Shown here: piece after piece, positions 1-7,912 of the stretch
How positions within the stretch are numbered: the first letter of the stretch is position 1
Layout of the letters: the number at the start of each line of letters is the position of its first letter
Source of the DNA: Crossiella sp. CA-258035
GTDB lineage: Bacteria; Actinomycetota; Actinomycetes; Mycobacteriales; Pseudonocardiaceae
Assembly: GCF_030064675.1 (NCBI RefSeq)
Contig: NZ_CP116413.1
Span: forward strand, 5,550,001 to 5,614,000
DNA length: 64,000 nt
Direction: 5' to 3'
Made by a program: the position numbers and the translations under genes
The notes under the pieces: model-generated
The model's input: the letters and a program-made list of their open reading frames with translations, nothing else
The model's database searches: none
Told to the model about the DNA's origin: nothing

Positions 1-622
1 TGGTGGCGTAGTCCAGCAGCTCGGCGGAGGGCTGGGAGGCCTGGATGGAGGCGGTGTTGATGATCGCGCCGCCGGGCGGCATGTGCGGCACGGTGGCCTT
101 GCACAGCCAGAACATCGCGTACAGGTTGGTCTTGAGCACCCGGTCGAACTGCTCGGTGCTGATGCCGAGGATGCCCTCGTCCTGGGACATCTGGTAGGCG
201 GCGTTGTTGACCAGCACGTCGATGTGACCGAACTCCTGCACCGCCCGCGCGACCAGGTGCTGGCAGTGCTCCTCGGACTGGATGTCCCCCGGCACGCACA
301 CCGCCTCGCGACCGGCCTCGCGCACCAGCTCGGCCGTGCTCTGCGCGTCCTCTTCCTCCTCGGGCAGGTAGGACAGCAGCAGGTCGGCCCCTTCGCGGGC
401 GAAGGCGATGGCCACCGCGCGGCCGATGCCGGAGTCGCCGCCGGTGATCAGCGCCTTGCGGCCGGCCAGGCGGGCGCTGCCGCGGTAGGTGCGCTCGCCG
501 TGGTCGGGTTGTGGGCCCATGGCCTCGCCGGTGCCGGGGTGCGACTGCTCCTGGCCCTGCTGCTGTCCTGGGCGCGGGTACTGGGTTCGCGGGTCCTGCT
601 GGGTGTACTGGTCCTCGGCCAT
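1..622 (-). CDS. SDR family oxidoreductase (3' part cut by window edge)
   Basis: Classical short-chain dehydrogenase/reductase, NAD(P)-dependent, of the group that includes the glucose-dehydrogenase-like general stress proteins (GSP39/YhxC type). Read from 622 leftwards it starts with a roughly 40-residue Gln/Pro/Gly-rich leader typical of that group. The Rossmann motif ITGGDSGIGR (TGxxxGIG) follows, then the NNAA motif and the NTASIQ strand with the catalytic serine. The YxxxK active-site pair and the C-terminus lie beyond position 1. ATG at 620-622 opens the leader. The substrate cannot be told from sequence; this group is often linked to osmotic or oxidative stress, which is family knowledge only. 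Confidence 0.9.
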   Translation of the reverse strand, partial: MAEDQYTQQDPRTQYPRPGQQQGQEQSHPGTGEAMGPQPDHGERTYRGSARLAGRKALITGGDSGIGRAVAIAFAREGADLLLSYLPEEEEDAQSTAELVREAGREAVCVPGDIQSEEHCQHLVARAVQEFGHIDVLVNNAAYQMSQDEGILGISTEQFDRVLKTNLYAMFWLCKATVPHMPPGGAIINTASIQASQPSAELLDYAT

Positions 623-642
623 GCGGTGGTCTTACCCCGTGT

Positions 643-1341
643 TCATCCGGCCAATCCCAGGTAGTCGCTCAGTTGGGTGGCCGCGCGCAGCATGGCCAGG
701 CCCTGCGCGGTGAGCTTGCGCTGCCAGTCTTCCAGCGCGCCGGCCAGGGAGTCGGTGCCGCCCGCGGTGCGGATCTGGTGGACCACGGTGGCGATGTGCG
801 CGAGCGGGTAGCCGCCGCGGCGGAGCAGGTGGGCCAGTTCGGCGTCGCGGCGGTCCTCGGCGGTGTAGACCCGGTAGCCGGTGGCCGGATCCCGTGCGGG
901 AGTGAGGATTCCGGCCTGTTCCCAGTTGCGCACGGTGGCCGGGGTGACGCCGAGCTGGTGGGCCAGCTCGCCGATGCTGCGCGGTCCCGGTGACGGCGGC
1001 GCGGCGGGTTGCCCGGTCAGGTGGGCGACCGCTTCGCGAACCGCGGCCAGGGTTTCCTGGTCGCGCAGGGACTGGCTGTGACCGCGGTGGATTGTCAGCA
1101 GCACCTCGTTGAGCTCGCCGTGGTGCACCGTGCGCATGATCTGGCCGCCGAGGGCGTGCCCGTAGGCGCCGACCAGGGCTAGGTAGGCGCGCAGCGCGGC
1201 GGCGTGCCGCTCGGTGTAGATCCGGTAGCCGCTGGCGGTGCGCTCGGCCGGCGGCAGGAAGCCGTCGCGCTCGTAGTTGCGCACCGCCTGGGTGGACAGG
1301 CCGTGCTCCCGCGCGAGGTCGGCTGGTCGTAGGGTTCTCAC
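643..1341 (-). CDS. MerR-type regulator with two HTH domains (TioE-like)
   Basis: DNA-binding regulator of 232 aa. A first MerR helix-turn-helix is at about residues 3-70 (RPADLAREHGLSTQAVRNYE) and a second at about 122-190 (SIGELAHQLGVTPATVRNWE, then SGYR/TGYRVY wings). Two MerR domains in one chain are the hallmark of the TioE family (thiocoraline cluster), whose members often control a nearby resistance or transport gene. The start is GTG at 1339-1341; TAAAGT at 1351-1356 on the minus strand could serve as -10 with almost no leader. It is divergent from the erythromycin-esterase-like gene at 1424, its obvious candidate target. No C-terminal drug-binding GyrI-like domain is visible. Confidence 0.88.
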   Translation of the reverse strand: MRTLRPADLAREHGLSTQAVRNYERDGFLPPAERTASGYRIYTERHAAALRAYLALVGAYGHALGGQIMRTVHHGELNEVLLTIHRGHSQSLRDQETLAAVREAVAHLTGQPAAPPSPGPRSIGELAHQLGVTPATVRNWEQAGILTPARDPATGYRVYTAEDRRDAELAHLLRRGGYPLAHIATVVHQIRTAGGTDSLAGALEDWQRKLTAQGLAMLRAATQLSDYLGLAG

Positions 1342-1423
1342 CGCTTTGAGACTTTACCGCAGCCTCGCTGAGGCCAGCGCGCTGGAAGTTTCAACCGGTC
1401 TTTCAAAGTTACGATTGAGACCT

Positions 1424-2566
1424 ATGAGTCAGGACATTCGAGACTTCGTGACCACGGCCGAGCTGGTGGCGCTGGGCGAGCCGACCCACCAGGAACCGGC
1501 CTTCGGGCACCTGCGCAACGAGCTGTTCGCCCAGCTGGCCGCGCACGGCTTCCGCTCGATCGCGCTGGAGACCTGCCGGGTGGCCGCCCTCGCGGTCAAC
1601 GACTTCGTCCAGGAGGGCGTCGGCACCCTCGATTCGGTGCTGGCGGAGGGCTTCACGCACAACTTCGGTGAGCTGGCGGCCAACCGGGAGCTGGTGGCCT
1701 GGATGCGCGAGTACAACGAGGGCAGGCCACCGGCGGACCGGCTGGCCTTCCACGGCTTCGACGCCGCGATGGAGACCTTCAGCGTGCCCAGCCCCCGGCG
1801 CTTCCTCGAACACGCCCGCGACTACCTGGGACTCGACCTCGACTTCGCCGGTCTGCTGGGCGCGGACGAGCAGTGGAGCGACACCGCGGCGGTGATGGAC
1901 CCCGACCAGTCGCCGGGGGCCACCCCCGAGGCGGCGCGGGCGCGGGTGCTCGCCGACGAGCTGCTCACCATGCTCGACCAGTGCGCCCCGGGGTTGATCG
2001 CGGCGACCTCGCGGGCGGCGTGGGTGCGGGCGCGGGTCCACCTCACCGCCGGTCTGGACCTGTTGCGCTACCACTACCTGGCCGCGCAGCAGCTGGAGTC
2101 CAACGAGCGGTGGGGCCGGCTGAGCGCCACCAGGGACACCTTCATGGCGCGCAACATCCTGGACATCCGCGGCCTGGAGGCCCGGCGCGGCGGGACCCTG
2201 CTCGGCGCGCACAACCTGCACTTGCAGACCCGCCAGAGCCACATGGCGATGGGGCCGTTGACCATCTCCTGGCTGTCGGCCGGGGCGATGGTGGCCGCGC
2301 TGACCCAGGAGCGCTACACCTTCATCGCCGGGAGCCTGGGCCGCAGCGCGAAGCTCGGCCTCGGCGAGCCGCACCCGGACACCTACGAGGCCGAACTGCA
2401 GGAGCGGTTCGCCACCTGGGGCCTGACCAAGGCCGAGGCGATCGCACCGGCGGAGGTCCGCAGCGACATGACGCCGCAGCAGGGCTACTTCCCGCTGGAT
2501 GAGTTCAACCTGGGCGGCGCCGCCGCGGTGCTGCACGTCAGCGACGGCGCCGCCATCGGGTCATAG
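1424..2566 (+). CDS. erythromycin esterase family protein
   Basis: Protein of 380 aa of the EreA/EreB-like fold (metal-independent esterases that hydrolyse the macrolactone of erythromycin; many homologues have other, unknown substrates). The family's N-terminal motif is clear (GEPTHQEPAF near residue 20, with the conserved Glu and His), followed by IALETCR and later LLGAHNLH. The reading frame is open further upstream, but ATG 1424 fits best: TACGAT at 1410-1415 is a good -10 that leaves essentially no leader. It is divergent from the TioE-like regulator. Its stop overlaps by 6 bp the end of the convergent siderophore ATPase gene. Macrolide resistance is possible but not shown. Confidence 0.85.
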   Translation: MSQDIRDFVTTAELVALGEPTHQEPAFGHLRNELFAQLAAHGFRSIALETCRVAALAVNDFVQEGVGTLDSVLAEGFTHNFGELAANRELVAWMREYNEGRPPADRLAFHGFDAAMETFSVPSPRRFLEHARDYLGLDLDFAGLLGADEQWSDTAAVMDPDQSPGATPEAARARVLADELLTMLDQCAPGLIAATSRAAWVRARVHLTAGLDLLRYHYLAAQQLESNERWGRLSATRDTFMARNILDIRGLEARRGGTLLGAHNLHLQTRQSHMAMGPLTISWLSAGAMVAALTQERYTFIAGSLGRSAKLGLGEPHPDTYEAELQERFATWGLTKAEAIAPAEVRSDMTPQQGYFPLDEFNLGGAAAVLHVSDGAAIGS

Positions 2567-3337
2567 CGTCGGGACCACCATCGGGGTGCCGGTCACCGGG
2601 TCCGGCACCACGATGCTGGGCAGGTCGAAGACCTCCTTGAGCAGCGCGCTGTCCACCACCTCGGCCGGGGCGCCCTCGGCGACCACCCTGCCCTCCTTCA
2701 TCGCCACCAGGTGGTCGGCGTAGCGGCAGGCCTGGTTGATGTCGTGCAGCACCGCCACGATGGTCCGGCCCTCCTCCCGCAGCCGGGCCAGCAGGGTGAG
2801 CAGCTGGTACTGGTGGGTGATGTCCAGGAAGGACGTGGGCTCGTCCAGCAGCAGGTAGGGCGTCTGCTGGGCGAGCACCAGGGCCACCCACACCCGCTGC
2901 CGCTGGCCGCCGGAGAGCTCGTGCACTCCCCGTTCGGCCAGCTCGGCCACCCCGGCGGCGGCCATCGCTTCCGCCACCGCCCGATCGTCCGCTGTGGACC
3001 AGGTGGACAGCAGGGACTGGTGCGGGAAACGGCCCCGGGCGACCAGCTGGCGGACCTTGATGTTCTCCGGGGTCACCGGGTCCTGCGGCAGGAAGCCGAG
3101 TGAACGGGCCAGCGCCTTGGCCGGGTAGGCGCCCACCTCGCGGTCGTCCAGGCGCACCGCGCCCCCGGCCGGGCGGAGCAGCCGGACGAAGGCGCGCAGC
3201 AGGGTGGACTTGCCGCAGGCGTTGGGGCCCACGATCGCGGTGAACTTCCCGTCCGGGATGTCCAGGTCCAGCCGGGTGGAGACGACCCGCTCGCCGTAGC
3301 GAAGGGTGAGTTCCCGTGCGTGCAGGCGTGCGGTCAC
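2561..3337 (-). CDS. ferric-siderophore ABC transporter, ATP-binding protein (FecE/FepC type)
   Basis: Cytoplasmic ATPase of 258 aa that powers iron-siderophore import. Walker A is GPNACGKST (about residue 38), the ABC signature ELSGGQRQRVW, Walker B LLLDEPTSFLD and the H-loop AVLHDINQA. The GTG start at 3335-3337 overlaps the permease stop in a GTGA tetranucleotide, so translation is coupled. The frame stays open far upstream (to about 4240) but that part is out of frame with the permease and has no homology sense. It is the last gene of the iron operon that begins at the SIP reductase near 7224. Confidence 0.93.
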   Translation of the reverse strand: MTARLHARELTLRYGERVVSTRLDLDIPDGKFTAIVGPNACGKSTLLRAFVRLLRPAGGAVRLDDREVGAYPAKALARSLGFLPQDPVTPENIKVRQLVARGRFPHQSLLSTWSTADDRAVAEAMAAAGVAELAERGVHELSGGQRQRVWVALVLAQQTPYLLLDEPTSFLDITHQYQLLTLLARLREEGRTIVAVLHDINQACRYADHLVAMKEGRVVAEGAPAEVVDSALLKEVFDLPSIVVPDPVTGTPMVVPTL

Positions 3338-4362
3338 GCGCGCCTCACCTCCCTGGTGAGCAGCCAGATCAAGTAGCAGCCGCCGATCGCGCTGCTGAGC
3401 ACGCCGACCGGCAGCGCGACCGGGGCCAGCAGCAGTTGGGCGAGCAGGTCCGCGCCGAGCAGCAGCACCGCGCCGGTCAGCGCGGCGGGCAGCAGCGGCA
3501 CGCCGGGTGAGCGGGCCAGCCTGCGCCCGATCTGCGGGGCGGCCAGCGCGATGAACACGATCGGCCCGGCCACCGCGGACACCGTTGCCGTGCAACCCAC
3601 TCCGATGAGCACCACCAGCAGCCGCAGCCGGGACACCCCGACGCCGGTGGTGGCCGCCAGGTCCGCGCCCAACGCGTGCTGCTGCAAGGCATGCGACTGG
3701 GTGGCCAGCACCGCGACCAGCACCGCGATCACCGCGAACGGCAGCCACACCTGCGGCCAGCCGATGCCGTTGAGCGAACCGGCGTGCCAGCCGACCGCGG
3801 CGATGGCGACCTCCAGTTCGGCGCGCAGCACGATCCAGGAGTTCAGCGCCGCCGCCATCGCGTTCATCGCCACGCCGATCACCACCAGCCGCAGCCCGGA
3901 CAGCCCGCCCCGGCTGGCCAGCAGGTAGATCAGCCCGGCCACCAGCAGCGCGCCGCAGACCGCGCTCACCGCGCGCTGCGCCGAGGTGCCGGCCAGCACG
4001 GTGATCGCGAACAGCGCGCCGGTGTAGGCGCCGCTGTCCAGGCCGAGCACGTCCGGGCTGCCCATCGGGTTGCGGGTGATGTTCTGGAAGATCGCCCCGG
4101 CCAGGCCGAGCGCGGCCCCGAACACCAGCGCCGCCAGCACCCTCGGCAACCGCCAATCCCTGATGACCACAATGGAATCGCCCGTTCCGGCCAGCGCGGC
4201 GAACACCTGGGCCGGGCTGGACCAGGACGCGCCCAGGCACAGCCCGAGCAGGCCGAGTCCGAGCATCGCCACCACCAGCGCGAGCACCACCACCAGCGTC
4301 CGGCGCTCGACCCGGAGTGTCTTCCCGCCGCGCGGCAGGGCGAAGGTCACCGGGCCGCTCAC
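3334..4362 (-). CDS. ferric-siderophore ABC transporter permease (FecCD family), second copy
   Basis: Integral membrane permease of 342 aa, BtuC/FhuB-like, with about nine to ten hydrophobic helices and the family segments NPMGSPDVLGLDSGAYTG near residue 80 and AGPIVFIALAAPQIGRRLAR near 270 (the coupling helix region that docks on the ATPase). A basic N-terminus (PRGGKTLRVERR) precedes TM1. The GTG start overlaps the preceding permease stop as GTGA. It pairs with the permease at 4359-5336 to form a heterodimeric channel, as in FecC/FecD and FepD/FepG. Confidence 0.92.
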   Translation of the reverse strand: MSGPVTFALPRGGKTLRVERRTLVVVLALVVAMLGLGLLGLCLGASWSSPAQVFAALAGTGDSIVVIRDWRLPRVLAALVFGAALGLAGAIFQNITRNPMGSPDVLGLDSGAYTGALFAITVLAGTSAQRAVSAVCGALLVAGLIYLLASRGGLSGLRLVVIGVAMNAMAAALNSWIVLRAELEVAIAAVGWHAGSLNGIGWPQVWLPFAVIAVLVAVLATQSHALQQHALGADLAATTGVGVSRLRLLVVLIGVGCTATVSAVAGPIVFIALAAPQIGRRLARSPGVPLLPAALTGAVLLLGADLLAQLLLAPVALPVGVLSSAIGGCYLIWLLTREVRRA

Positions 4363-5336
4363 AACGAGTCCGCCCCGTAGCGCCGGACCGCCCAGATCAG
4401 CACCGGGCCGCCCAGGAAGGCGGTCACGATGGCCACCGGCACCTCGCCGGTGACCAGCAGCACCCGGGACAGGGTGTCCGCGAGGAGCAGCAGCACCGGG
4501 CCGAGCACCATGGTGTGGCCGAGCAGCCAGGGGACCGAGCCGTCGGCCAGCCGCCGGGCCAGGTGCGGCACCATCAGCCCGACGAAGATGATCGGTCCGG
4601 CCACCGCGGTGGCCGCGCCGACCAGCACGGTGATCAGCACCAGCGCCAGCAGCCGGACCCTGGCCACCCGCACGCCGAGCGCGCGCGCCACCGTCTCGCC
4701 GAGGGTGACCGCGCCGAGCGAACGGCTCAGCAGCAGGGTGCCCAGCAGCGCGATCCCGATGGCCGCCATGGGCAGCGCCAGGGAGAGCCGCTCCCGCCCG
4801 GCCAGCGAGCCGACCGACCAGAACCGGTACTGGTCCAGCACTTCCGGCGACATCAGCCGCAGGCCGAGGGAGACGCCGGTGAGCACCGCGGTCAGCGCCA
4901 CCCCGGTGAGCACCAGCCGCAGCGGCGAGCGGTGCCCGACCGAGTAGACCACCAGCGCGGCCAGCACCGCGCCGAGCATGGCCAGCCCGAGCTGCTCGCC
5001 CTGGGCGGCGGCCAGGCCCAGCGCGGAGCCGACGGTGATGGCGAAACCCGCGCCCGCGGTGACGCCGAGGATGCCGGGTTCGGCCAGCGGGTTGCGGGAC
5101 AGGGTCTGGATCACCGCGCCCGCGGTGGCCAGCGCCGCGCCCACCCCGATGGCCAGCAGCGCGCGCGGCACCCGGATGTCCCAGACGATCAGGTGGTCGC
5201 TGGATCCGTTGTAGGACACCAGCGCGCGCACCACCTCACCGGGCGCGACCGGGTTGGCGCCGACGCCGATGCTGACCACCACGGCCACCGCGAGCAGCGC
5301 CAGCCCACCGGCCAGCACCCAGAGCTGCCGCCCCAT
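4359..5336 (-). CDS. ferric-siderophore ABC transporter permease (FecCD family), first copy
   Basis: Permease of 325 aa beginning MGRQLWVLAGGLALLAVAVVVS; about nine hydrophobic helices, with the family motif SRNPLAEPGILGVTAGAGF near residue 80 and GPIIFVGLMVPHLARRL near 250. The start is set by the TGATG junction with the lipoprotein stop (ATG at 5334-5336); GTG one codon earlier (5337-5339) is an alternative. The sequence is distinct from the other permease, as expected for a heterodimer. Confidence 0.92.
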   Translation of the reverse strand: MGRQLWVLAGGLALLAVAVVVSIGVGANPVAPGEVVRALVSYNGSSDHLIVWDIRVPRALLAIGVGAALATAGAVIQTLSRNPLAEPGILGVTAGAGFAITVGSALGLAAAQGEQLGLAMLGAVLAALVVYSVGHRSPLRLVLTGVALTAVLTGVSLGLRLMSPEVLDQYRFWSVGSLAGRERLSLALPMAAIGIALLGTLLLSRSLGAVTLGETVARALGVRVARVRLLALVLITVLVGAATAVAGPIIFVGLMVPHLARRLADGSVPWLLGHTMVLGPVLLLLADTLSRVLLVTGEVPVAIVTAFLGGPVLIWAVRRYGADSL

Positions 5337-6331
5337 CACCCGGCCAGCAGCGGGGCGAACGCGGTGTCGATCGCGCCCAGGGTGGTCAGCGCCGAGGAGT
5401 AGGTGGCCGCCTCGGTGTAGCGGAACGGGAAGGTCTTGCCCGCCTTGACCGCGGGCAGGTTCTTCCACAGCTCGGAGTCCAGCACGTACTGCACCGGCGC
5501 GGGCACCGAGCCGTCCGGCTTGACCGAGTAGGTGATCGCGTCGGCCTCGGCGTAGGCGGCGGTCAGCTCCTCGATGGAGGAGTACTCGGCGACGGCCTTG
5601 GAGCCGCTGCCCTTCTGCTTCACCTCGCCGTAGTAGTTCGCGCCGATGTCCTGGGCGATGTTGGTGCCCCAGGAGCCGTTGAACTCGTGGTGGAACTGGC
5701 CCTTGGCGACCTCGCCGTAGGCGCCGAGGTGGCCGAGCTTGAGCTTGGGCAGCACGGCCTGGTACTTGGCTTTCAGCTCGGCGGCCTTGGCGTCGTACTT
5801 GTTCTTGGCGTCGTCGAACTTGGCCGACACACCGGCCGCCTCGGCCTGGCGGCGGGAGAGCTCACGCCAGGCCGACGGCACGGTCGGGCCGATCGCGACC
5901 ACCGGGGCCACGGTCTTGAGCCGGGCCACGTCGATGTCGCCGAGCACCGGGGCGGGCACGCCGATCACGATCAGGTCGGGCTGGGCGTTGGCGATGGCCT
6001 CGTAGTTGGTCTCCTTGGCCTGCTCGCCGGCGACCTTCTTCAGGCCGTCGTAGGTCTTGCGGTCCTCCGGCGTCATCAGCGGCAGGCCGCGGGCCCAGGT
6101 GGAGATGCCCACCAGCGGCGCGCCCGCCTCGATCAGCGCGGGAACCGCGTAGCCGGTGGCGATCACCCGCTGCGGCTTGGCCGGGATGGTGATGTCGCCG
6201 TTGTCGGCCTTGACCACCCTGGTGCCACCGGCGTTCTCCTTGCCGGACTCGCCCGAGCCGCAGCCGGTGACCGCGAGCGCCAGGGTGAGGGTGAGCGCGC
6301 CGAGCAGGCGCAGGGGGCGGCGGGCGGACAT
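5336..6331 (-). CDS. iron-siderophore substrate-binding lipoprotein (FecB/FepB-like)
   Basis: Extracytoplasmic solute-binding lipoprotein of 331 aa that hands ferric siderophore to the FecCD permeases. A lipoprotein signal (MSARRPLRLLGALTLTLALAVTGC, split here for clarity as basic n-region, Leu/Ala core and lipobox VTGC) gives Cys24 as the lipid anchor. Downstream are the class III binding-protein features: PQRVIATGYAVPALIEAG, ANAQPDLIVIGVP and a long linking helix rich in Lys/Ala at about 165-195. The ATG overlaps the SIP stop (TGATG) and has AGGA six bases upstream. The cognate siderophore cannot be predicted, and no siderophore biosynthesis gene is present in the window. Confidence 0.92.
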   Translation of the reverse strand: MSARRPLRLLGALTLTLALAVTGCGSGESGKENAGGTRVVKADNGDITIPAKPQRVIATGYAVPALIEAGAPLVGISTWARGLPLMTPEDRKTYDGLKKVAGEQAKETNYEAIANAQPDLIVIGVPAPVLGDIDVARLKTVAPVVAIGPTVPSAWRELSRRQAEAAGVSAKFDDAKNKYDAKAAELKAKYQAVLPKLKLGHLGAYGEVAKGQFHHEFNGSWGTNIAQDIGANYYGEVKQKGSGSKAVAEYSSIEELTAAYAEADAITYSVKPDGSVPAPVQYVLDSELWKNLPAVKAGKTFPFRYTEAATYSSALTTLGAIDTAFAPLLAG

Positions 6332-7224
6332 CAGCGTTCCTCGTTTCCGGCGGCGGTGTGCTCGTGGTCGTGCTCGTGGTCCTCGTCGAAGTCGGCCTCG
6401 CCGCGCTTCCAGTAGCCGGTGATGTCCTGCTCACCCTTGCCCAGCCCCAGCTCCTTGACCCAGCGGCGCAGCGGCTTGATCTCCCCGGCCTCCCCGGCGA
6501 CCCAGACGTGGATCCGTTCGCCCTCGGGCAGGCTGACCTGCTGGACAGCGGGCGCGAGCAGTCCGGCGGTGCCCGGCGGCAGCGCCCCCCGGTGCAGCCA
6601 GCGCACCTCGACGCCCTCGGGCGCGGAGAGTTCGATCTCCTCGGTGGCGTCGGCGACCTCGATGAAGGCCCAGCCCTTCGCGGTGCGCGGCAGCTCCTCC
6701 AGCCAGCGGGCGATCGCGGGCAGCGCGGTGAGGTCCCCGGCGAGCAGGTAGCGGTCGAAGGTGTGCGGCACGATCCGGCCGCCGGGCGGACCGGCCACGT
6801 GCACCGGCTCGCCGGGCTGGACGGTGCGGGCCCAGTCCGCGCCGAGGCCGCTCTCGTGCAGGGCGATGTCCAGGTCGAGCTCGCCGGTGGCCGGGTCGTA
6901 GCGGCGCACGGTGTACTCGCGGGAGGTCGGCGCGGGCCGGGGCCAGCGCAGCATGAGGCCGTTGGGCTCGGGCAGGCGCAGCGAGCCGTCCGGCTCCGGG
7001 AAGATCAGCTTCACGTGCTCGTCCGGCGCGTGCGCCTCGAAGCCCTCGGTGCCGGGACCGCCCAGGGTCACCCGGACCAGGCCCGCGCCGACCGGGCGGA
7101 CCGCGCGCACCTCGGCCTGCCGGATGCGGATCGGGTAGGGCACCTTCTCCGCGCTGGTCCCGGCCCTGACCTCGGCGATCCGTTCCCGGTGCCGATGCCG
7201 ATGCCGATGATCTACTTTTTCCAC
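6331..7224 (-). CDS. siderophore-interacting protein (SIP-type ferric-siderophore reductase) with His-rich ends
   Basis: Cytoplasmic flavoprotein that reduces ferric siderophores with NAD(P)H to release Fe(II) (ViuB/SIP family). The FAD-binding RxYTxR signature is seen as REYTVRRYD, followed by HVAGPPGGR and the SIP domain (YLLAGDLTALPAI, HVWVAGEAGEIKPLRRW, TGYWKRGEAD). I place the start at GTG 7222-7224 because GGGGAG lies six bases upstream; GTG at 7240-7242 is in frame but has no such site. The N-terminus runs DHRHRHRHRE and the C-terminus DEDHEHDHEH, both plausible metal-binding tails not usual for the family. It is the first gene of the iron operon, 50 bp downstream of an iron box. Confidence 0.9.
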   Translation of the reverse strand: MEKVDHRHRHRHRERIAEVRAGTSAEKVPYPIRIRQAEVRAVRPVGAGLVRVTLGGPGTEGFEAHAPDEHVKLIFPEPDGSLRLPEPNGLMLRWPRPAPTSREYTVRRYDPATGELDLDIALHESGLGADWARTVQPGEPVHVAGPPGGRIVPHTFDRYLLAGDLTALPAIARWLEELPRTAKGWAFIEVADATEEIELSAPEGVEVRWLHRGALPPGTAGLLAPAVQQVSLPEGERIHVWVAGEAGEIKPLRRWVKELGLGKGEQDITGYWKRGEADFDEDHEHDHEHTAAGNEER

Positions 7225-7274
7225 TGCGAACTCCCCAGTCACCAGGGCGGCGGCCCTGACCCAACGGTCGCAGC

Positions 7275-7293
7275 ATAGGTTAGCCTCGCCTAA
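7275..7293 (-). promoter_or_regulatory. iron box (DmdR/IdeR/DtxR-type operator)
   Basis: On the minus strand TTAGGCGAGGCTAACCTAT matches 16 of 19 positions of the actinobacterial iron-box consensus TTAGGTTAGGCTAACCTAA. It lies about 50 bp upstream of the first gene of the siderophore uptake operon, where an Fe(II)-loaded DmdR/IdeR repressor would block transcription. The site match is seen; the regulator is family knowledge. Confidence 0.85.
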
Positions 7294-7303
7294 GCATGCG
7301 GAA

Positions 7304-7329
7304 GCGGGGGCGGTCTAGACCACCCCCGC
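7304..7329 (-). terminator. hairpin between SRPBCC gene and iron operon promoter
   Basis: GCGGGGG (7304-7310) pairs with CCCCCGC (7323-7329); inside is the palindrome GGTCTAGACC. It lies between the 5' end of the iron operon and the 3' end of the minus-strand SRPBCC gene, so it probably ends the latter's transcript. There is no U-tract, as is usual in high-GC actinomycetes. Confidence 0.5.
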
Positions 7330-7342
7330 CCCTCCCCTGCTC

Positions 7343-7771
7343 TCAGCCGGTCACCTTCGCCAGCTCGTCCAGGTAGCCCTGCCAGCCCGCGGTGGTCGCC
7401 TCCAGGTACTCCTCCGGCAGCGGCCCTACCTGGGTGAACTGCACGTTCGTGCCGCCCTCGACCTCGGTCAGCGCGACCGTGATCAGCGCGTGCGGGCCGG
7501 AGCCGTCCGCCTGGTCGGTCAGGGTCAGCACCACCCTGCTGTCCGGCACCAGCTCGACGAACTCGCCGGAGAAGGTCATTTCCTGGCCCTCGTAGACCAG
7601 CACACCGCGCCACTTGCCGCCGGGCCGGGCGTCCAGGGTGGTGCGCTCGGGGTCGGTGCCGTACCACTGCACGAACAGCTCGACGTCGGTCCATGCCTGG
7701 TAGATGCGCGCCCTGGTGCCGGGCAGCACACGGTTGATCTCGATCCGGGTTTCCGTTGTGGTTTCAGCCAT
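7343..7771 (-). CDS. SRPBCC (AHSA1-like) domain protein
   Basis: Small single-domain START/Bet v1-fold protein of 142 aa of the activator-of-Hsp90-ATPase-1 homology group. Typical features are the opening strand IEINRVLPGTRARIYQAWTD, then FVQWYG, DARPGGKWRG and the C-terminal helix ATTAGWQGYLDELAK. ATG 7769-7771 is preferred over the in-frame GTG two codons earlier. Members bind small hydrophobic ligands in a cavity; the ligand and role here are unknown. It stands alone between the iron operon and the two-component genes. Confidence 0.85.
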   Translation of the reverse strand: MAETTTETRIEINRVLPGTRARIYQAWTDVELFVQWYGTDPERTTLDARPGGKWRGVLVYEGQEMTFSGEFVELVPDSRVVLTLTDQADGSGPHALITVALTEVEGGTNVQFTQVGPLPEEYLEATTAGWQGYLDELAKVTG

Positions 7772-7912
7772 GGCCACAGCCTGTCCACTCCGGACCGCGG
7801 CGGGCAGAGCGCGAAATCACCGGAGCCGTGTGACATCCGCATCTGGTCACTGACAAGTTCCGGCGGGCACGATCGGCGGCTGTGAACCGCGCCGGTCGTT
7901 TACCGTGCACCC

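Noticed and set aside
643-2566. Macrolide resistance cassette acquired by transfer
   Set aside because: The esterase family is broad, base composition matches the neighbours, and no mobility gene or flanking repeat is present.
3338-4240. N-terminal extension of the siderophore ATPase frame
   Set aside because: The frame is open but encodes Gly/Arg/Ala-rich non-domain sequence opposite in phase to the FecCD permease; GTG 3337 with the GTGA overlap gives a complete ATPase.
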